Assembly: GCA_012026835.1 (NCBI GenBank)
Contig: VEPN01000026.1
Location: 1-39,401 of the forward strand
From: Candidatus Methanoperedens sp.
GTDB lineage: Archaea; Halobacteriota; Methanosarcinia; Methanosarcinales; Methanoperedenaceae
DNA length: 39,401 bases
Direction of reading: 5' to 3'
In this document: in pieces, positions 22,896 through 34,571 of the stretch
Position numbering within the stretch: position 1 is the first letter of the stretch
Layout: each line of letters opens with the position of its first letter
Notes under the pieces: model-generated
Database searches by the model: none
Told to the model about the DNA's origin: nothing
Seen by the model: the letters and a program-made list of their open reading frames with translations, nothing else
Translations under genes and position numbers: made by a program

Positions 22896-24218
22896 ATGAT
22901 TGGAATAAATAGAAATAGTATAATTCAAATAGTTAAAATTTATATAACTGCTGTGCTTGGGCTCCTGATCCTTACAGGCCAGGCGCATGCCATCCCTTCC
23001 GAGCAGTGGAATAAGACTTTTGGCGGAGCAGGAAGAGATGTTTTCAAATCTGTTGTGCAAACAGAAGACGGAGGATTTATTCTTGCTGGAAGCACTGCTT
23101 CCAATCTTAATAGCCTCAGTGACCTCTCTCTTACTAAGGTCGATGCGAATGGCAATCTGGAATGGAATAAGACCTTCCTGGGACATATCGTGGCATATTC
23201 CGTCAGGGAGACAAAAGACGGTGGATACGTGATAGCAGGTGAAACCGATCTTGATGCCAGGATGATAAAGACGGATGAAAGCGGTAATGAGCAATGGAAC
23301 AAAACTTTTGGCGGGAAAGGAGTTGAGAGGGCTTTTTTTGCATGGCAGTCCCAGGACGGGAGTTATATCCTTGGAGGCCCCACAACTTCGTATGGAACCG
23401 GCCATGCGGTGGCGTGGCTCATCAAGACCGATGCCGGCGGGAATGAAACGTGGAATAAAACATTTGGAGGAACACAAGATGGTGCGGCTATCTTTGCTTT
23501 ACAGACTTCAGACGGAGGATATGTTCTTGCAGGCTCAATCAGTTCATTTAATGATGAAAAAACCGATATGGTGCGTAGTTCACGTCCGACAGATGCCTGG
23601 CTCATCAGGACAGATGCAAACGGCAATGAATTATGGAACAGGAGTTTTGGAGGTAAAGAGAGCGAGTCGTTCAGCACTGTTGTACAGGAGTCAGATGGCG
23701 GTTTTTTGATATCAGGTACTACGAATTCTTTCGGTGCAGGCTCCCAAGATTGCTGGGTTGTCAGGACTGATCCAGACGGCAATGAACAATGGAACAGAAC
23801 ATTTGGCGGAAAAGATTCTAAATATGCTTGCATTATTAAGAAGGCATCTGATGGCGGATACATCCTTGCAGGAAGCACAGGTTCATACGGCGCAGGTGAA
23901 CTTGATGCCTGGCTCCTCAAGATAGATGCCAGTGGCAATGAACAGTGGAACAGGACGTTTAGCGGAAAATACGCCGAATCGGTTTATTCATTTGACACAA
24001 CTACAGATGGCGGGTATATACTTGCGGGGGCTGTCTATGGTGATCCTTTTCCCAATGACGATGCATTACTGATAAAAGTCACGGGCGAAAGCATAAACGG
24101 CAGCGCTTCGGACGGAAAATCAACCGCTTCATCAGGGAAGTCCGTTCCAGGATTTGAAATATATCTTACAGTGTTTTCACTGGTCATTCTATCCATATCG
24201 CAAAAACTCAGAAGATAG
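22896..24218 (+). CDS. Secreted seven-repeat beta-propeller protein with PGF-CTERM-like tail
   Basis: From the ATG at 22896 (440 residues) it has a signal peptide ending near Gln-Ala-His-Ala, followed by seven repeats of about 55 residues. Each carries W-N-K/R-T/S-F-G-G, a D-G-G-Y-x-L-A-G turn and a W-L-x-K-T-D-x-x-G-N-E strand. Seven such units suggest a closed seven-bladed propeller outside the cell. The end has a Ser/Gly-rich linker, then Pro-Gly-Phe, a hydrophobic span and Arg-Arg, the layout of PGF-CTERM signals processed by archaeosortase A and lipid-anchored. The binding partner is unknown. Confidence 0.85.
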   Translation: MIGINRNSIIQIVKIYITAVLGLLILTGQAHAIPSEQWNKTFGGAGRDVFKSVVQTEDGGFILAGSTASNLNSLSDLSLTKVDANGNLEWNKTFLGHIVAYSVRETKDGGYVIAGETDLDARMIKTDESGNEQWNKTFGGKGVERAFFAWQSQDGSYILGGPTTSYGTGHAVAWLIKTDAGGNETWNKTFGGTQDGAAIFALQTSDGGYVLAGSISSFNDEKTDMVRSSRPTDAWLIRTDANGNELWNRSFGGKESESFSTVVQESDGGFLISGTTNSFGAGSQDCWVVRTDPDGNEQWNRTFGGKDSKYACIIKKASDGGYILAGSTGSYGAGELDAWLLKIDASGNEQWNRTFSGKYAESVYSFDTTTDGGYILAGAVYGDPFPNDDALLIKVTGESINGSASDGKSTASSGKSVPGFEIYLTVFSLVILSISQKLRR

Positions 24219-24231
24219 TCATCCTGCGACC

Positions 24232-24828
24232 TCACCTTCCGTACTTCCCCATCAGTTCTCCCTTTGCCAGTATATGCCCCTTCATTGCTTTTTCCACTTC
24301 TGACCTTGAGGCCCCCGGCGGCAGGTCAAGTTTTGCATCAAGAGCGTATATCCTGAAATAATACCTGTGTGGCTTACCCGGAGGAGGAGACGGCCCGCAG
24401 TAACCGTTTTCTCCACAATCTGTTTTTCCCTGCCTGCTCCCATCATCCAGGATATCTTTTACAGGTATTGCCTTTGGTAATCCTGCGGCATCAGCCGGGA
24501 TATTATAGATTATCCAGTGGACGAATGTTCCCCGCGGCGCATCAGGGTCATCCATTATCAACGCTATGCTCTTTGTACCCTGGGGTATCCCGTTCCATGA
24601 CAGGGCAGGTGAAACATCCTTGCCGTCACCAGTATATTCGGCAGGTATCATATCCCCCTCCCTGAACTCTTCGGATGAAACTGAAATATTCTGCATTGTA
24701 TTCACCTCCGTTACATTTGCCCCTGTTACATTTGTATCTGTTACATTTGCCTCCGTATCATCTTTGACTGCTGTGCATCCTGAGATGGCCGCGATTAGCA
24801 GAACAAAGATGAAAGGACGAATTTTCAT
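24232..24828 (-). CDS. Lipoprotein of the YbhB/YbcL (PEBP) family
   Basis: The 198-residue product has a lipoprotein signal (hydrophobic stretch, then AISGC with Cys18), a Thr/Asn-rich linker with repeated N-V-T, and a phosphatidylethanolamine-binding-protein domain: ALSWNGIPQGTKSIALIMDD, DPDAPRGTFVHWIIYNIP and the GPSPPPGKPHRYYFRIYALD ligand pocket. These proteins bind small anionic ligands; the natural ligand is unknown. It is convergent with the propeller gene. Confidence 0.9.
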   Translation of the reverse strand: MKIRPFIFVLLIAAISGCTAVKDDTEANVTDTNVTGANVTEVNTMQNISVSSEEFREGDMIPAEYTGDGKDVSPALSWNGIPQGTKSIALIMDDPDAPRGTFVHWIIYNIPADAAGLPKAIPVKDILDDGSRQGKTDCGENGYCGPSPPPGKPHRYYFRIYALDAKLDLPPGASRSEVEKAMKGHILAKGELMGKYGR

Positions 24829-24928
24829 TCAGACTCCCTGTTGTATTTCTGTTGCAGGGTGTAGTTATAGTTTTCCGGGTCGCACCTCTGCACATGGATT
24901 AATTTGCGTTTTCCTTAAAACCGGCTCA

Positions 24929-26209
24929 TTATAATCCCATCGTCTCAGCGCACCTGAATCCAGCTACGATTGACCCGTTCATGCTCCTCTCAGGATAATT
25001 CGCCTCTGAGAACATCCCTGCAAGATATAGCCCTTTGATATTAGTTTTATAAGGCAGGACTTTCTTCCCGTATCCTGTTTCATATACTGGCGCAGTATCC
25101 ATATCTCTTCGCAGGCGCCACCATTTCACTTTTTTCCTGAATCCAGGAAAGAGCTTTTCAAGACCGCCCAGGTACAGTTCAATGACATCTTCCTCCCCAG
25201 ACTTAAAGAGAACGCAGCCGGGGTCCTGGAAATACGATGTCACATACATCAGGTGTTCCCCGTAATCCGATACAGGGATAAAATTCGTATGCTCTATCAC
25301 AGCGCCAAAAGGCACGTCTTCCTTGATATTAAGCCAGTAAACATCCTCCATGACCTTTTCCTTCAGCCCGAAAAGGGCGCACGCAGTTCCCTGGTAACTG
25401 ATATTCATGTCCGGTCCCAAAGGCTGCACATCTATTATTTTCTTAAGAGTATGGGGGGAAACCGTTGAGATAATCCTGTCGCATCTAATGAGCTTCCCAT
25501 CCACAGTGAGACCTCTGACAGAGCCGGCAGCAACTTCGATACGCGATACATTACCCTGAATTACATACCCACCCTTATTCCTGATATTATCTGTCATTTT
25601 CTCGATGAGCGCATTAAAACCCCCGCGCATGTATCCCAGCCTCTCGCCCTTTGTGCCCCTGTTTGAGCGTATCCGCACGCGCCCCAGAAGCCATGCTGCC
25701 GATACGCGCTCTTTATTTTCCCCGAACTTGCTTGAAAGAAGAGGGAGGAAGAAATTATTATAAACCGATTCGCCCGCCGTGTTGATTATCCATTCTTTTG
25801 CCGTGATATCATCAAAAGGGGCAGTATCTTTTATGCTTTTTGCTTTCAGCACGAGCCATGTTAACCTGGCAACATCCATTAATGGCAGCGCTTTCAGGAT
25901 TTCAACAGGGGTATTCATCGGGTGGATATTTCCGCCAAAAAAATAACCAGTTGATCCCCTCAACCATTCAAGCCTGCCACCAAGACCAAGTTCTTCAATG
26001 AGGGATATGAGTTCTTTATCGCCTGCAAAAATATGATGGTAATATTTTTCTATATTATATGACCCCGAATTTGGGGCTTTTATGCTATAACTTGATGCCA
26101 TGCCCCCGGCCTGGGGTTCTTTTTCGATGACCACAACTTCCTCCCCGGCAGGAAGCTTATATGCCGCAGCAAGCCCCGCAAGCCCGCCACCTATTATTAC
26201 AGTTTTCAT
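24929..26209 (-). CDS. FAD-dependent amine-oxidase-fold protein (protoporphyrinogen oxidase-like)
   Basis: A 426-residue flavoprotein: FAD-binding IIGGGLAGLAAAYKL (4-18) and VIEKEPQAGGMASS, a middle substrate domain, the block RSNRGTKGERLGYMRGGFNA common in this group, and a C-terminal GLYLAGMF...ERSMNGSI FAD contact. Relatives act as protoporphyrinogen oxidases, carotenoid desaturases or sugar-linked flavoproteins; no heme or isoprenoid genes lie beside it, so the substrate is open. Confidence 0.8.
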   Translation of the reverse strand: MKTVIIGGGLAGLAAAYKLPAGEEVVVIEKEPQAGGMASSYSIKAPNSGSYNIEKYYHHIFAGDKELISLIEELGLGGRLEWLRGSTGYFFGGNIHPMNTPVEILKALPLMDVARLTWLVLKAKSIKDTAPFDDITAKEWIINTAGESVYNNFFLPLLSSKFGENKERVSAAWLLGRVRIRSNRGTKGERLGYMRGGFNALIEKMTDNIRNKGGYVIQGNVSRIEVAAGSVRGLTVDGKLIRCDRIISTVSPHTLKKIIDVQPLGPDMNISYQGTACALFGLKEKVMEDVYWLNIKEDVPFGAVIEHTNFIPVSDYGEHLMYVTSYFQDPGCVLFKSGEEDVIELYLGGLEKLFPGFRKKVKWWRLRRDMDTAPVYETGYGKKVLPYKTNIKGLYLAGMFSEANYPERSMNGSIVAGFRCAETMGL

Positions 26210-26279
26210 GACGTACGCATATGGTTACGAGAGGATATAAAAAAGACGGTACGGGCTTTTGAAAAAAATTAACGAAGGT

Positions 26280-28993
<2,714 letters not shown>

Positions 28994-29004
28994 TTAGTGT
29001 TATC

Positions 29005-30267
29005 TTATCCGGAAAGCGTCACTCTTTTAACATAAAGGTTGGTATCGCCGACATATGGAAGATATTTATCATTCTTCAATTTAACTGTTAATGTATGTGT
29101 TCCTGCAGGCAATATGACCTGCGGGAACTTTTCGGTTGCCAGGGATATACTATCAATGGTCTCTCCATCAATCTTTACACCATCAATCTCAATAATAGCA
29201 TCTGGCCACCACATGCCAAGAAGAGGCAGTGTGAAATAAGTTGCGTTCCCAAGGAAACTGATTTCATATTCCATCTCACGGTTCGTTGTAAACGTCCCTG
29301 TCAGGTTTTCACTCTCACTGTATATCCACCTGTCAAAATCCAGTATTATCGGGACCTGTTTTATCGTCAGGTATGCTGACCCCGGATTTAATCCGGGAGA
29401 TGTCGCGGAAATCATTGCAGTCCCTGTCGTTTCCGAAGTGATGCTGGCATATGCCCTTCCTTTTACAGTCGTCAGGTTCGAGGCAGAAAGGTTCCCGATA
29501 GTTGCGGACAGGTTTATCCCGATCCCGTCACCTGGCGCATCCTGGCCTTTCTTGTCTTTTAACTGGACTATTATATCTGCCTCTGTAACATTATCTGCGA
29601 TGATCGAACCCGGTACTGCATTCACCCATACACTGTTTGGCAGGGCATGCGGGTCATAAGGATTAATGGATGCGTTCAACTCATCTGTAAAATGAACCAG
29701 CGTATATCTTTTCCGCAAAACAGGGTCATAAACCATCTCAAAGGTTATTTCGTATTTCCCTTTGCCTGTAATAACGGCGCCATAGTGTTTCCTGTTTGCA
29801 TTGTTCAATATCCACCTGCCGTTCTCAAGCAGGCCCTCGCGCAGTTCTATATATTCCTCAAGTGGCTTTCTTATCTTGCCGCCAGACGCGGATCTATAAA
29901 ATATAACATTTCCCCCGTCTGTGATAAGCCCCTCTTTGGTATTCGTTAAATTACCATCGTTATCAGGGTCAGGATCGGCGCCGAATGCAAGATAGTCCAT
30001 ATCTTCGGATATCGTTATCCTGAAGGTTCGCATATTTCCCCCGGGTGAATCCGGGTCTATCAGGTTGCGGGCAGAGCCGTACTGCATCGTATTTAGAGAA
30101 GCGCTGATCTCACCGACCTGTTTTTCCATGATATCCGCAGTCATAGCGGGCTTAAGGTTCGAAAGCCCGAAAGCAGCTAATGCAACTATGGCAGCGGTTA
30201 ATATAAGGTAAACTACCAGTCTCATGGGGATTTCAAGAGTTGCGCTATCATTGTGTAAGAGAGACAT
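29005..30267 (-). CDS. Pilin-like-anchored surface protein with invasin-type (Big-1) domain
   Basis: From the ATG at 30267 the protein has 420 residues. It has an N-terminal hydrophobic span (about 16-34) after a short polar head, like archaeal pilin-related or S-layer-associated proteins, then a region with DPDPDNDGN (possible calcium loop). About residues 210-290 form a Big-1-type immunoglobulin domain (IIVQLKDKKGQDAPGDGI, then GRAYASITSETTGTAMISA). The C-terminal ~120 residues form a beta-rich domain with many Asn-x-Ser/Thr sites that could be glycosylated. It is probably exposed outside the cell. The open frame runs further upstream (to 30453) but without a credible start. Confidence 0.65.
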   Translation of the reverse strand: MSLLHNDSATLEIPMRLVVYLILTAAIVALAAFGLSNLKPAMTADIMEKQVGEISASLNTMQYGSARNLIDPDSPGGNMRTFRITISEDMDYLAFGADPDPDNDGNLTNTKEGLITDGGNVIFYRSASGGKIRKPLEEYIELREGLLENGRWILNNANRKHYGAVITGKGKYEITFEMVYDPVLRKRYTLVHFTDELNASINPYDPHALPNSVWVNAVPGSIIADNVTEADIIVQLKDKKGQDAPGDGIGINLSATIGNLSASNLTTVKGRAYASITSETTGTAMISATSPGLNPGSAYLTIKQVPIILDFDRWIYSESENLTGTFTTNREMEYEISFLGNATYFTLPLLGMWWPDAIIEIDGVKIDGETIDSISLATEKFPQVILPAGTHTLTVKLKNDKYLPYVGDTNLYVKRVTLSG

Positions 30268-30421
30268 TTTTTTTCTTATAGTGAAACGGAGTCTATAAAT
30301 GATTCTAAATGATACTTGCCTGAACATATATTCTTGAAAAAAAGGTGTGGCCATCGAGATAACCGGAAGTGAAAAATGATATCTATCGATGGCTGCAAAT
30401 TGGAAGTTTACAAGAACTCTA

Positions 30422-31429
30422 TTAATTCCCCCATGCAGGCTCAGGAACCGCAAGCCTGCGGGTAAACACCCAGTCAGTGCTGATACTGCTGCTTGGCTGT
30501 GCGGCAGCCATGAAAACTTTCATCCCACCAGTCGGGACGTCCGTAGTTTTTGTGTGGACCAGGGAGTCGCTTATATAATAATCTATTTTTGTACCGTACA
30601 CATCGATTCTTACTACCGAAAATAAGGGGAGATCGTTTAAAGATCCTTCACTACTGATAAGACCATTATTGGAGGATGCGAATCCATTTAACGCTGCTGG
30701 ACCTCCATTAAAAAATACAGAATAACTTGGTGAGATAACACTTTGACTCGATGCCATTCCAATTATAAATCCTCCAGGATGAACCACTATATCTTTGGAA
30801 ATTTTCTACATCGGCCATTAACTTTGCAGGAACTGACGCATAGATCAGGGGTGCATACTGGGAAGCGTATCTTATGTTCATATTCTTCGCCTTAAGTTTA
30901 TCCAGAACAGGTTTCTCCTTCTCCGCATGGGCCTTTCTCTTTACATCCAGCATATCACTATATTCCTTCTCGCTGATTTCCCGTTCAGGCTTTGGCGTTT
31001 CTGCTACTGGGCTCAACCATATCCCAACTTCGACCGTATCATCTGGCTTCATCTTTTGCAGCTTATCATGCAGTTCAATTTCTTTCTTGCCATATTTTTC
31101 TCTGTATTTGGCATGTTCCAGTTCCCTCGCTGCTTTCATGTCTACTATATTGCCAGCTTCATCAAGATCAACAAGGTATGATTCCACGGTTTTCGGATCC
31201 AGAATTTTCACGCTCAAGAATTCTGGTTTGATAATGGAAAGTTCGCCTCTTTTTCATTCTCTATCATCAGCCGTTCCTTTGGTATAGTATGCTTCTGCGA
31301 TATATAATCAAGGGCTTTTTCAGAGTTCGTCTTATTCACCTTTGCATTCACTGACGGTGCAAAAATAACCGCCAGCAGCACTACGGCGGCAAGAAGCGCA
31401 CCTATTCCAGATTTCCTGATAATGTTCAT
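30422..31429 (-). pseudogene. Secreted protein broken by two frame changes
   Basis: Three consecutive frames read as one decayed gene. Segment one starts at ATG 31429, with a good GGAGGAC ribosome site, and encodes a signal peptide ending Val-Asn-Ala and a domain like a protease propeptide. It stops at 31214, while one added base near 31227 continues directly into segment two (to 30708; Lys/Glu-rich, with YAPLIYASVPAKLMADVE as in inhibitor-I9-type prodomains). A second break near 30790 leads to segment three (to 30422), a beta-rich part resembling concanavalin-type surface domains. Reference annotation may list two or three hypothetical genes here. Confidence 0.6.
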
Positions 31430-31749
31430 TTTAGTCCTCCCTAAAAGATTGATTTGTAGCTCTGGTTTGAGCACGAAGAGTTACGTTGCTCTCCTGAGAC
31501 AATCAATCCCCACGTTTTTTGCGACTGCAAAATGGCTGTTTGAGTTTTATCCAGCCACCGACCTCACAGGCTCAATTTTTAGATATGTGAAGGAGTATAT
31601 ATTACAAACGGTAATGAAAATTACAATGAGGTTGAAAAATTTCAAAAGCATTGAAATCTGCTTCTTTTTACTTTATTCTCTTACCTCCACTTTTCCAAGT
31701 TTCTTGCCGCTGGTATCTATGACCAGTGGGGAGTTCTTGACCCCAATGT
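31430..31749 (-). promoter_or_regulatory. Intergenic stretch with promoter and a coding remnant
   Basis: No complete gene. On the minus strand TGTAATATATACTC (about 31592-31606) is a good TATA box for the broken secreted-protein gene, giving a leader of about 140 bases. About 31685-31747 reads as a 20-codon frame that ends in TAA and overlaps the end of the threonine synthase gene in another frame; it looks like the tail of a lost protein. Confidence 0.35.
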
Positions 31750-32958
31750 CTAATCATTTTGAAAAACAGCTTTCCTTACAGCCTCGATGGTGGCATCTAT
31801 CTCTATCGGCTTGGGGCACACGGCAAGCACATGCTCCGAATCCTTAAGAAGATGTCCCGTTGTTACGCACACTACGCACTCATCTTTTCCTATTACGCCC
31901 GCCTCTACAAGTTTACGGAGACCCGCGATCGAAGAAGCGCTTGCAGGTTCAACACCTATCCCTTCAAGGGATGCAAGTTCCTGCTGTGCATGGATTATCT
32001 CCTCATCTGATACTGTCTCGGCAGTCCCGCCAGACCCCCTTATCGCAGCCAGCGCTTTTATCGCGTTCACGGGATTACCGATACGGATTGCTGTTGCAAC
32101 GGTCTCTGGTTTGCCTTCAGGTGTGATAGCGGCCGCTTCATTCTTGATGGCCCGGACGATAGGGCTTGCGCCTTCAGCCTGGATGCCTGTCATTTTCGGA
32201 ATACTGTCTATGATGCCGAGGTGCTTGAACTCCCTGAACCCTTTATATATTGCAGTGATATTCCCCGCGTTTCCCACGGGCAGCACCAGCCTGTCGGGCG
32301 CCTTCCAGCCAAGCTGGTCTGCTATCTCAAATGCGATGGTCTTCTGTCCCTCAAGGCGGTAGGGATTAACGGAATTCAGGAGATAGAATCCCTCCTTATC
32401 GCACAAGTCGCGCACGAGTTTTAGCGCATCATCAAAATTCCCCCTGATGCTTAGCACCTTTGCGCCGTGCATGAGCGCCTGTGCAAGCTTGCCAAGAGCC
32501 ACCTTACCGGATGGTAAAAGCACGACTGCCGGGACACCCGCCCGCGCCCCGTACACTGCCAGCGATGCCGAGGTGTTCCCTGTGGAGGCGCAGGCGACAG
32601 TTTTCATCCCGAGTTCAAGGGCTTTTGTCACGCCGACTGTCATCCCCCTGTCCTTAAAAGAGCCTGTAGGATTCATGCCCTCGTGCTTGACGTAAACATC
32701 TTTTAAGCCCATGCTCTTTGCCAGCCTATCAACGCGGTAAAGGGGTGTCCCGCCTTCCTTCAGTGATACGGGCTCCCTTCCAACGGGCAGGAGGGCGCGG
32801 TACTTCCAGACCGAGAGAGGGCCTTTTAAATCATTTTTTGTGATATGAATATTTGAGTAATCGTAAATAATATCGAGGAGACCACCGCAGGTACAGGTGT
32901 AGATGACATCCGAAGGCCTGTATTTCTTATGGCATTCAATGCATTCGAGGTGGTACAT
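31750..32958 (-). CDS. thrC: Threonine synthase
   Basis: A PLP enzyme making threonine from O-phosphohomoserine. From the ATG at 32958 the product has 402 residues; a longer open frame to 33006 lacks a good start. The N-terminus carries a small zinc-ribbon-like Cys set (Cys 6, 9, 22, 24), typical of archaeal ThrC. Then come the PLP-lysine segment GSFKDRGMTVG, ASTGNTSASLAVYGARAG, the phosphate loop PVGNAGNI and a C-terminal VCVTTGHLLKD. The window thus holds both the last step of threonine synthesis and its degradation genes (tdh, kbl), 24 kb apart. It begins 48 bp after the fprA stop on the same strand. Confidence 0.93.
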   Translation of the reverse strand: MYHLECIECHKKYRPSDVIYTCTCGGLLDIIYDYSNIHITKNDLKGPLSVWKYRALLPVGREPVSLKEGGTPLYRVDRLAKSMGLKDVYVKHEGMNPTGSFKDRGMTVGVTKALELGMKTVACASTGNTSASLAVYGARAGVPAVVLLPSGKVALGKLAQALMHGAKVLSIRGNFDDALKLVRDLCDKEGFYLLNSVNPYRLEGQKTIAFEIADQLGWKAPDRLVLPVGNAGNITAIYKGFREFKHLGIIDSIPKMTGIQAEGASPIVRAIKNEAAAITPEGKPETVATAIRIGNPVNAIKALAAIRGSGGTAETVSDEEIIHAQQELASLEGIGVEPASASSIAGLRKLVEAGVIGKDECVVCVTTGHLLKDSEHVLAVCPKPIEIDATIEAVRKAVFQND

Positions 32959-33006
32959 AAGGTACTCAAATAGAATTGGAAGGCTTATAGATTTTGATGG
33001 ACACAA

Positions 33007-34203
33007 TTACGCGCTTTTGACCATCATTGCAATTTTTCGCCCGAGCGCGCTGCATCTGACCAGGTCACTTTCATCAGGCCTGAAAATCACTTCAAGCGAT
33101 TCGACAGGTTCGTATCCTGCGGATTTCAGTTTTTCATTCATTCCCCTAACTGCACCTCCTGCCCAGCCGTAAGAACCAAAGGTCGCCCAGAGCTTGTTTT
33201 TTGGCCGAAGGCCGGTAAGATACGTTAAAAAGCCATCCACTGTAGGGAACATGCCGTTGTTCAGCGTTGGTGAACCTATAATGATGGCCCTTGACTCAAG
33301 CACTTCCTTCACTATTTCGCTCCACTCGTTCCGGCGCAGGTGAAAGAGCGATACCTCCACGCCAGAATCCGATACCCCTCTTAATATTTCATTTGCCATA
33401 ATTTCGGTGCTGTTCCACATGGTATCATAAATGACAAGCACTTTTTTCTTTGAAACACCTTTTGCCCAGTTGAGATACGCATCTATTATCTTGCCCGGGT
33501 TTTTCCATATCATGCCGTGGGAAGGGGCAATCATTCTGATATCAATGCCAAGTTTCTGGATTTCCTCTATTTTCTTAAGTATCACTCCCGCAAATGGCAT
33601 CAGGATATTTGCATAATATTTTGCGGCCTCATCCATGACTGTATCGCATTCGTACCCCAGCAGGCTACACATTTCCTCGTCGAACCGAAACGATGTGGCA
33701 AGATGCTGCCCGAACCCGTCGTTGGAAAGGAGTATCTTATCCTCCTTAATATAAGTGAACATGCTGTCGGGCCAGTGAAGCATGGGAGCCGCAATAAAAA
33801 ATAACGTTTTCTTCCCAAGCTTCAGTTCGTCACCGGTCTTAACGGTCCTGAAATTCCAATCAGTCCTGTAATACTTTGATAGCCCCTCTTTTCCTTTTTC
33901 AGTACATATAATCCCGGCGTGGCTTGCGATTTTCATGATTTCAGGCAGGGAGCCTGAATGATCCATTTCAACATGGTTTGAAACGACATAATCGATTTTT
34001 GAAGGATCAACGATTTCTTTTATCCGGTCGAGCATCTCTCCAGCAAAACCGTGCTTGACCGTATCTACAAGAGCTATTTTTTCATCCACGATCAGGTACG
34101 CGTTGTATGTGCCTCCGCGCGGGGTGGTATAGCCGTGGAAATCCCGCAGGTTCCAGTCAACAACCCCAACCCAGTAAATCCCATCCGCAAGTTCAATTTT
34201 CAT
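33007..34203 (-). CDS. fprA: F420H2 oxidase-type flavodiiron protein (FprA)
   Basis: A-type flavoprotein that reduces O2 to water (in methanogens with F420H2) and protects oxygen-sensitive enzymes. The 398 residues comprise a metallo-beta-lactamase-like diiron domain (YNAYLIVDEKIALVDTVK, then SNHVEMDHSGSLPE with the His-x-Glu-x-Asp-His ligands, further His in AAPMLHWPDS and APSHGMIW) and a C-terminal flavodoxin domain (VLVIYDTMWNSTE, GSPTLNNGMFP, ATFGSYGWAGGAV for FMN). Its start region faces the divergent rubredoxin gene, a natural electron donor. A minus-strand TATA box lies near 34225-34235. Confidence 0.93.
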   Translation of the reverse strand: MKIELADGIYWVGVVDWNLRDFHGYTTPRGGTYNAYLIVDEKIALVDTVKHGFAGEMLDRIKEIVDPSKIDYVVSNHVEMDHSGSLPEIMKIASHAGIICTEKGKEGLSKYYRTDWNFRTVKTGDELKLGKKTLFFIAAPMLHWPDSMFTYIKEDKILLSNDGFGQHLATSFRFDEEMCSLLGYECDTVMDEAAKYYANILMPFAGVILKKIEEIQKLGIDIRMIAPSHGMIWKNPGKIIDAYLNWAKGVSKKKVLVIYDTMWNSTEIMANEILRGVSDSGVEVSLFHLRRNEWSEIVKEVLESRAIIIGSPTLNNGMFPTVDGFLTYLTGLRPKNKLWATFGSYGWAGGAVRGMNEKLKSAGYEPVESLEVIFRPDESDLVRCSALGRKIAMMVKSA

Positions 34204-34302
34204 ATGTAAAATCTCCCATAGATAGTTATATATCTCTAAGAAATAATAGTTTTTGGCGAAGTTGAAAGGAGAGAGTTAGAAAAATGTTTGAGAGGTGAGC
34301 AC

Positions 34303-34458
34303 ATGGATAAATATCGATGCACAGTTTGCGGTTATATCTACGACCCCGCTGCGGGAGATTCCCCAAGGGCAAAACCAGGTACAGCTTTTGAAGACCTTCC
34401 TGACGACTGGGTATGTCCGCAGTGCGGTGTCGGGAAAGATATGTTTGAAAAAATGTAA
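34303..34458 (+). CDS. Rubredoxin
   Basis: A 51-residue one-iron electron carrier. The two iron-binding Cys pairs are plain: [10 protein letters not shown] at the start and CPQCG near residues 39-43, with the family's [22 protein letters not shown] spacing between them represented in full. The ribosome site GAGGTGAG ends a few bases before the ATG. It is divergent from fprA, and the two products probably work together in oxygen or peroxide defence. Confidence 0.95.
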   Translation: MDKYRCTVCGYIYDPAAGDSPRAKPGTAFEDLPDDWVCPQCGVGKDMFEKM

Positions 34459-34511
34459 GATTCGCAAGATTTATTTATTAAAGAACTATTAGGCTGAGAA
34501 TTGGGAAAATG

Positions 34512-34568
34512 CCTATATAGTATCCACACTAAATATTAATTCGTATAAATACGAATAAAAACGAGGTA
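34512..34568 (+). promoter_or_regulatory. nifB promoter with palindromic operator candidate
   Basis: A TATA-like CTATATAG (34512-34519) is followed about 20 bases later by a perfect inverted repeat TTCGTAT-AA-ATACGAA (34540-34555), which falls on the expected transcription start and itself contains TATAAATA. A GAGGT ribosome site (34562-34566) precedes the nifB ATG. The palindrome is a likely repressor site; it does not match the GGAA-N8-TTCC form known for methanogen NrpR. Confidence 0.5.
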
Positions 34569-34571
34569 ATC

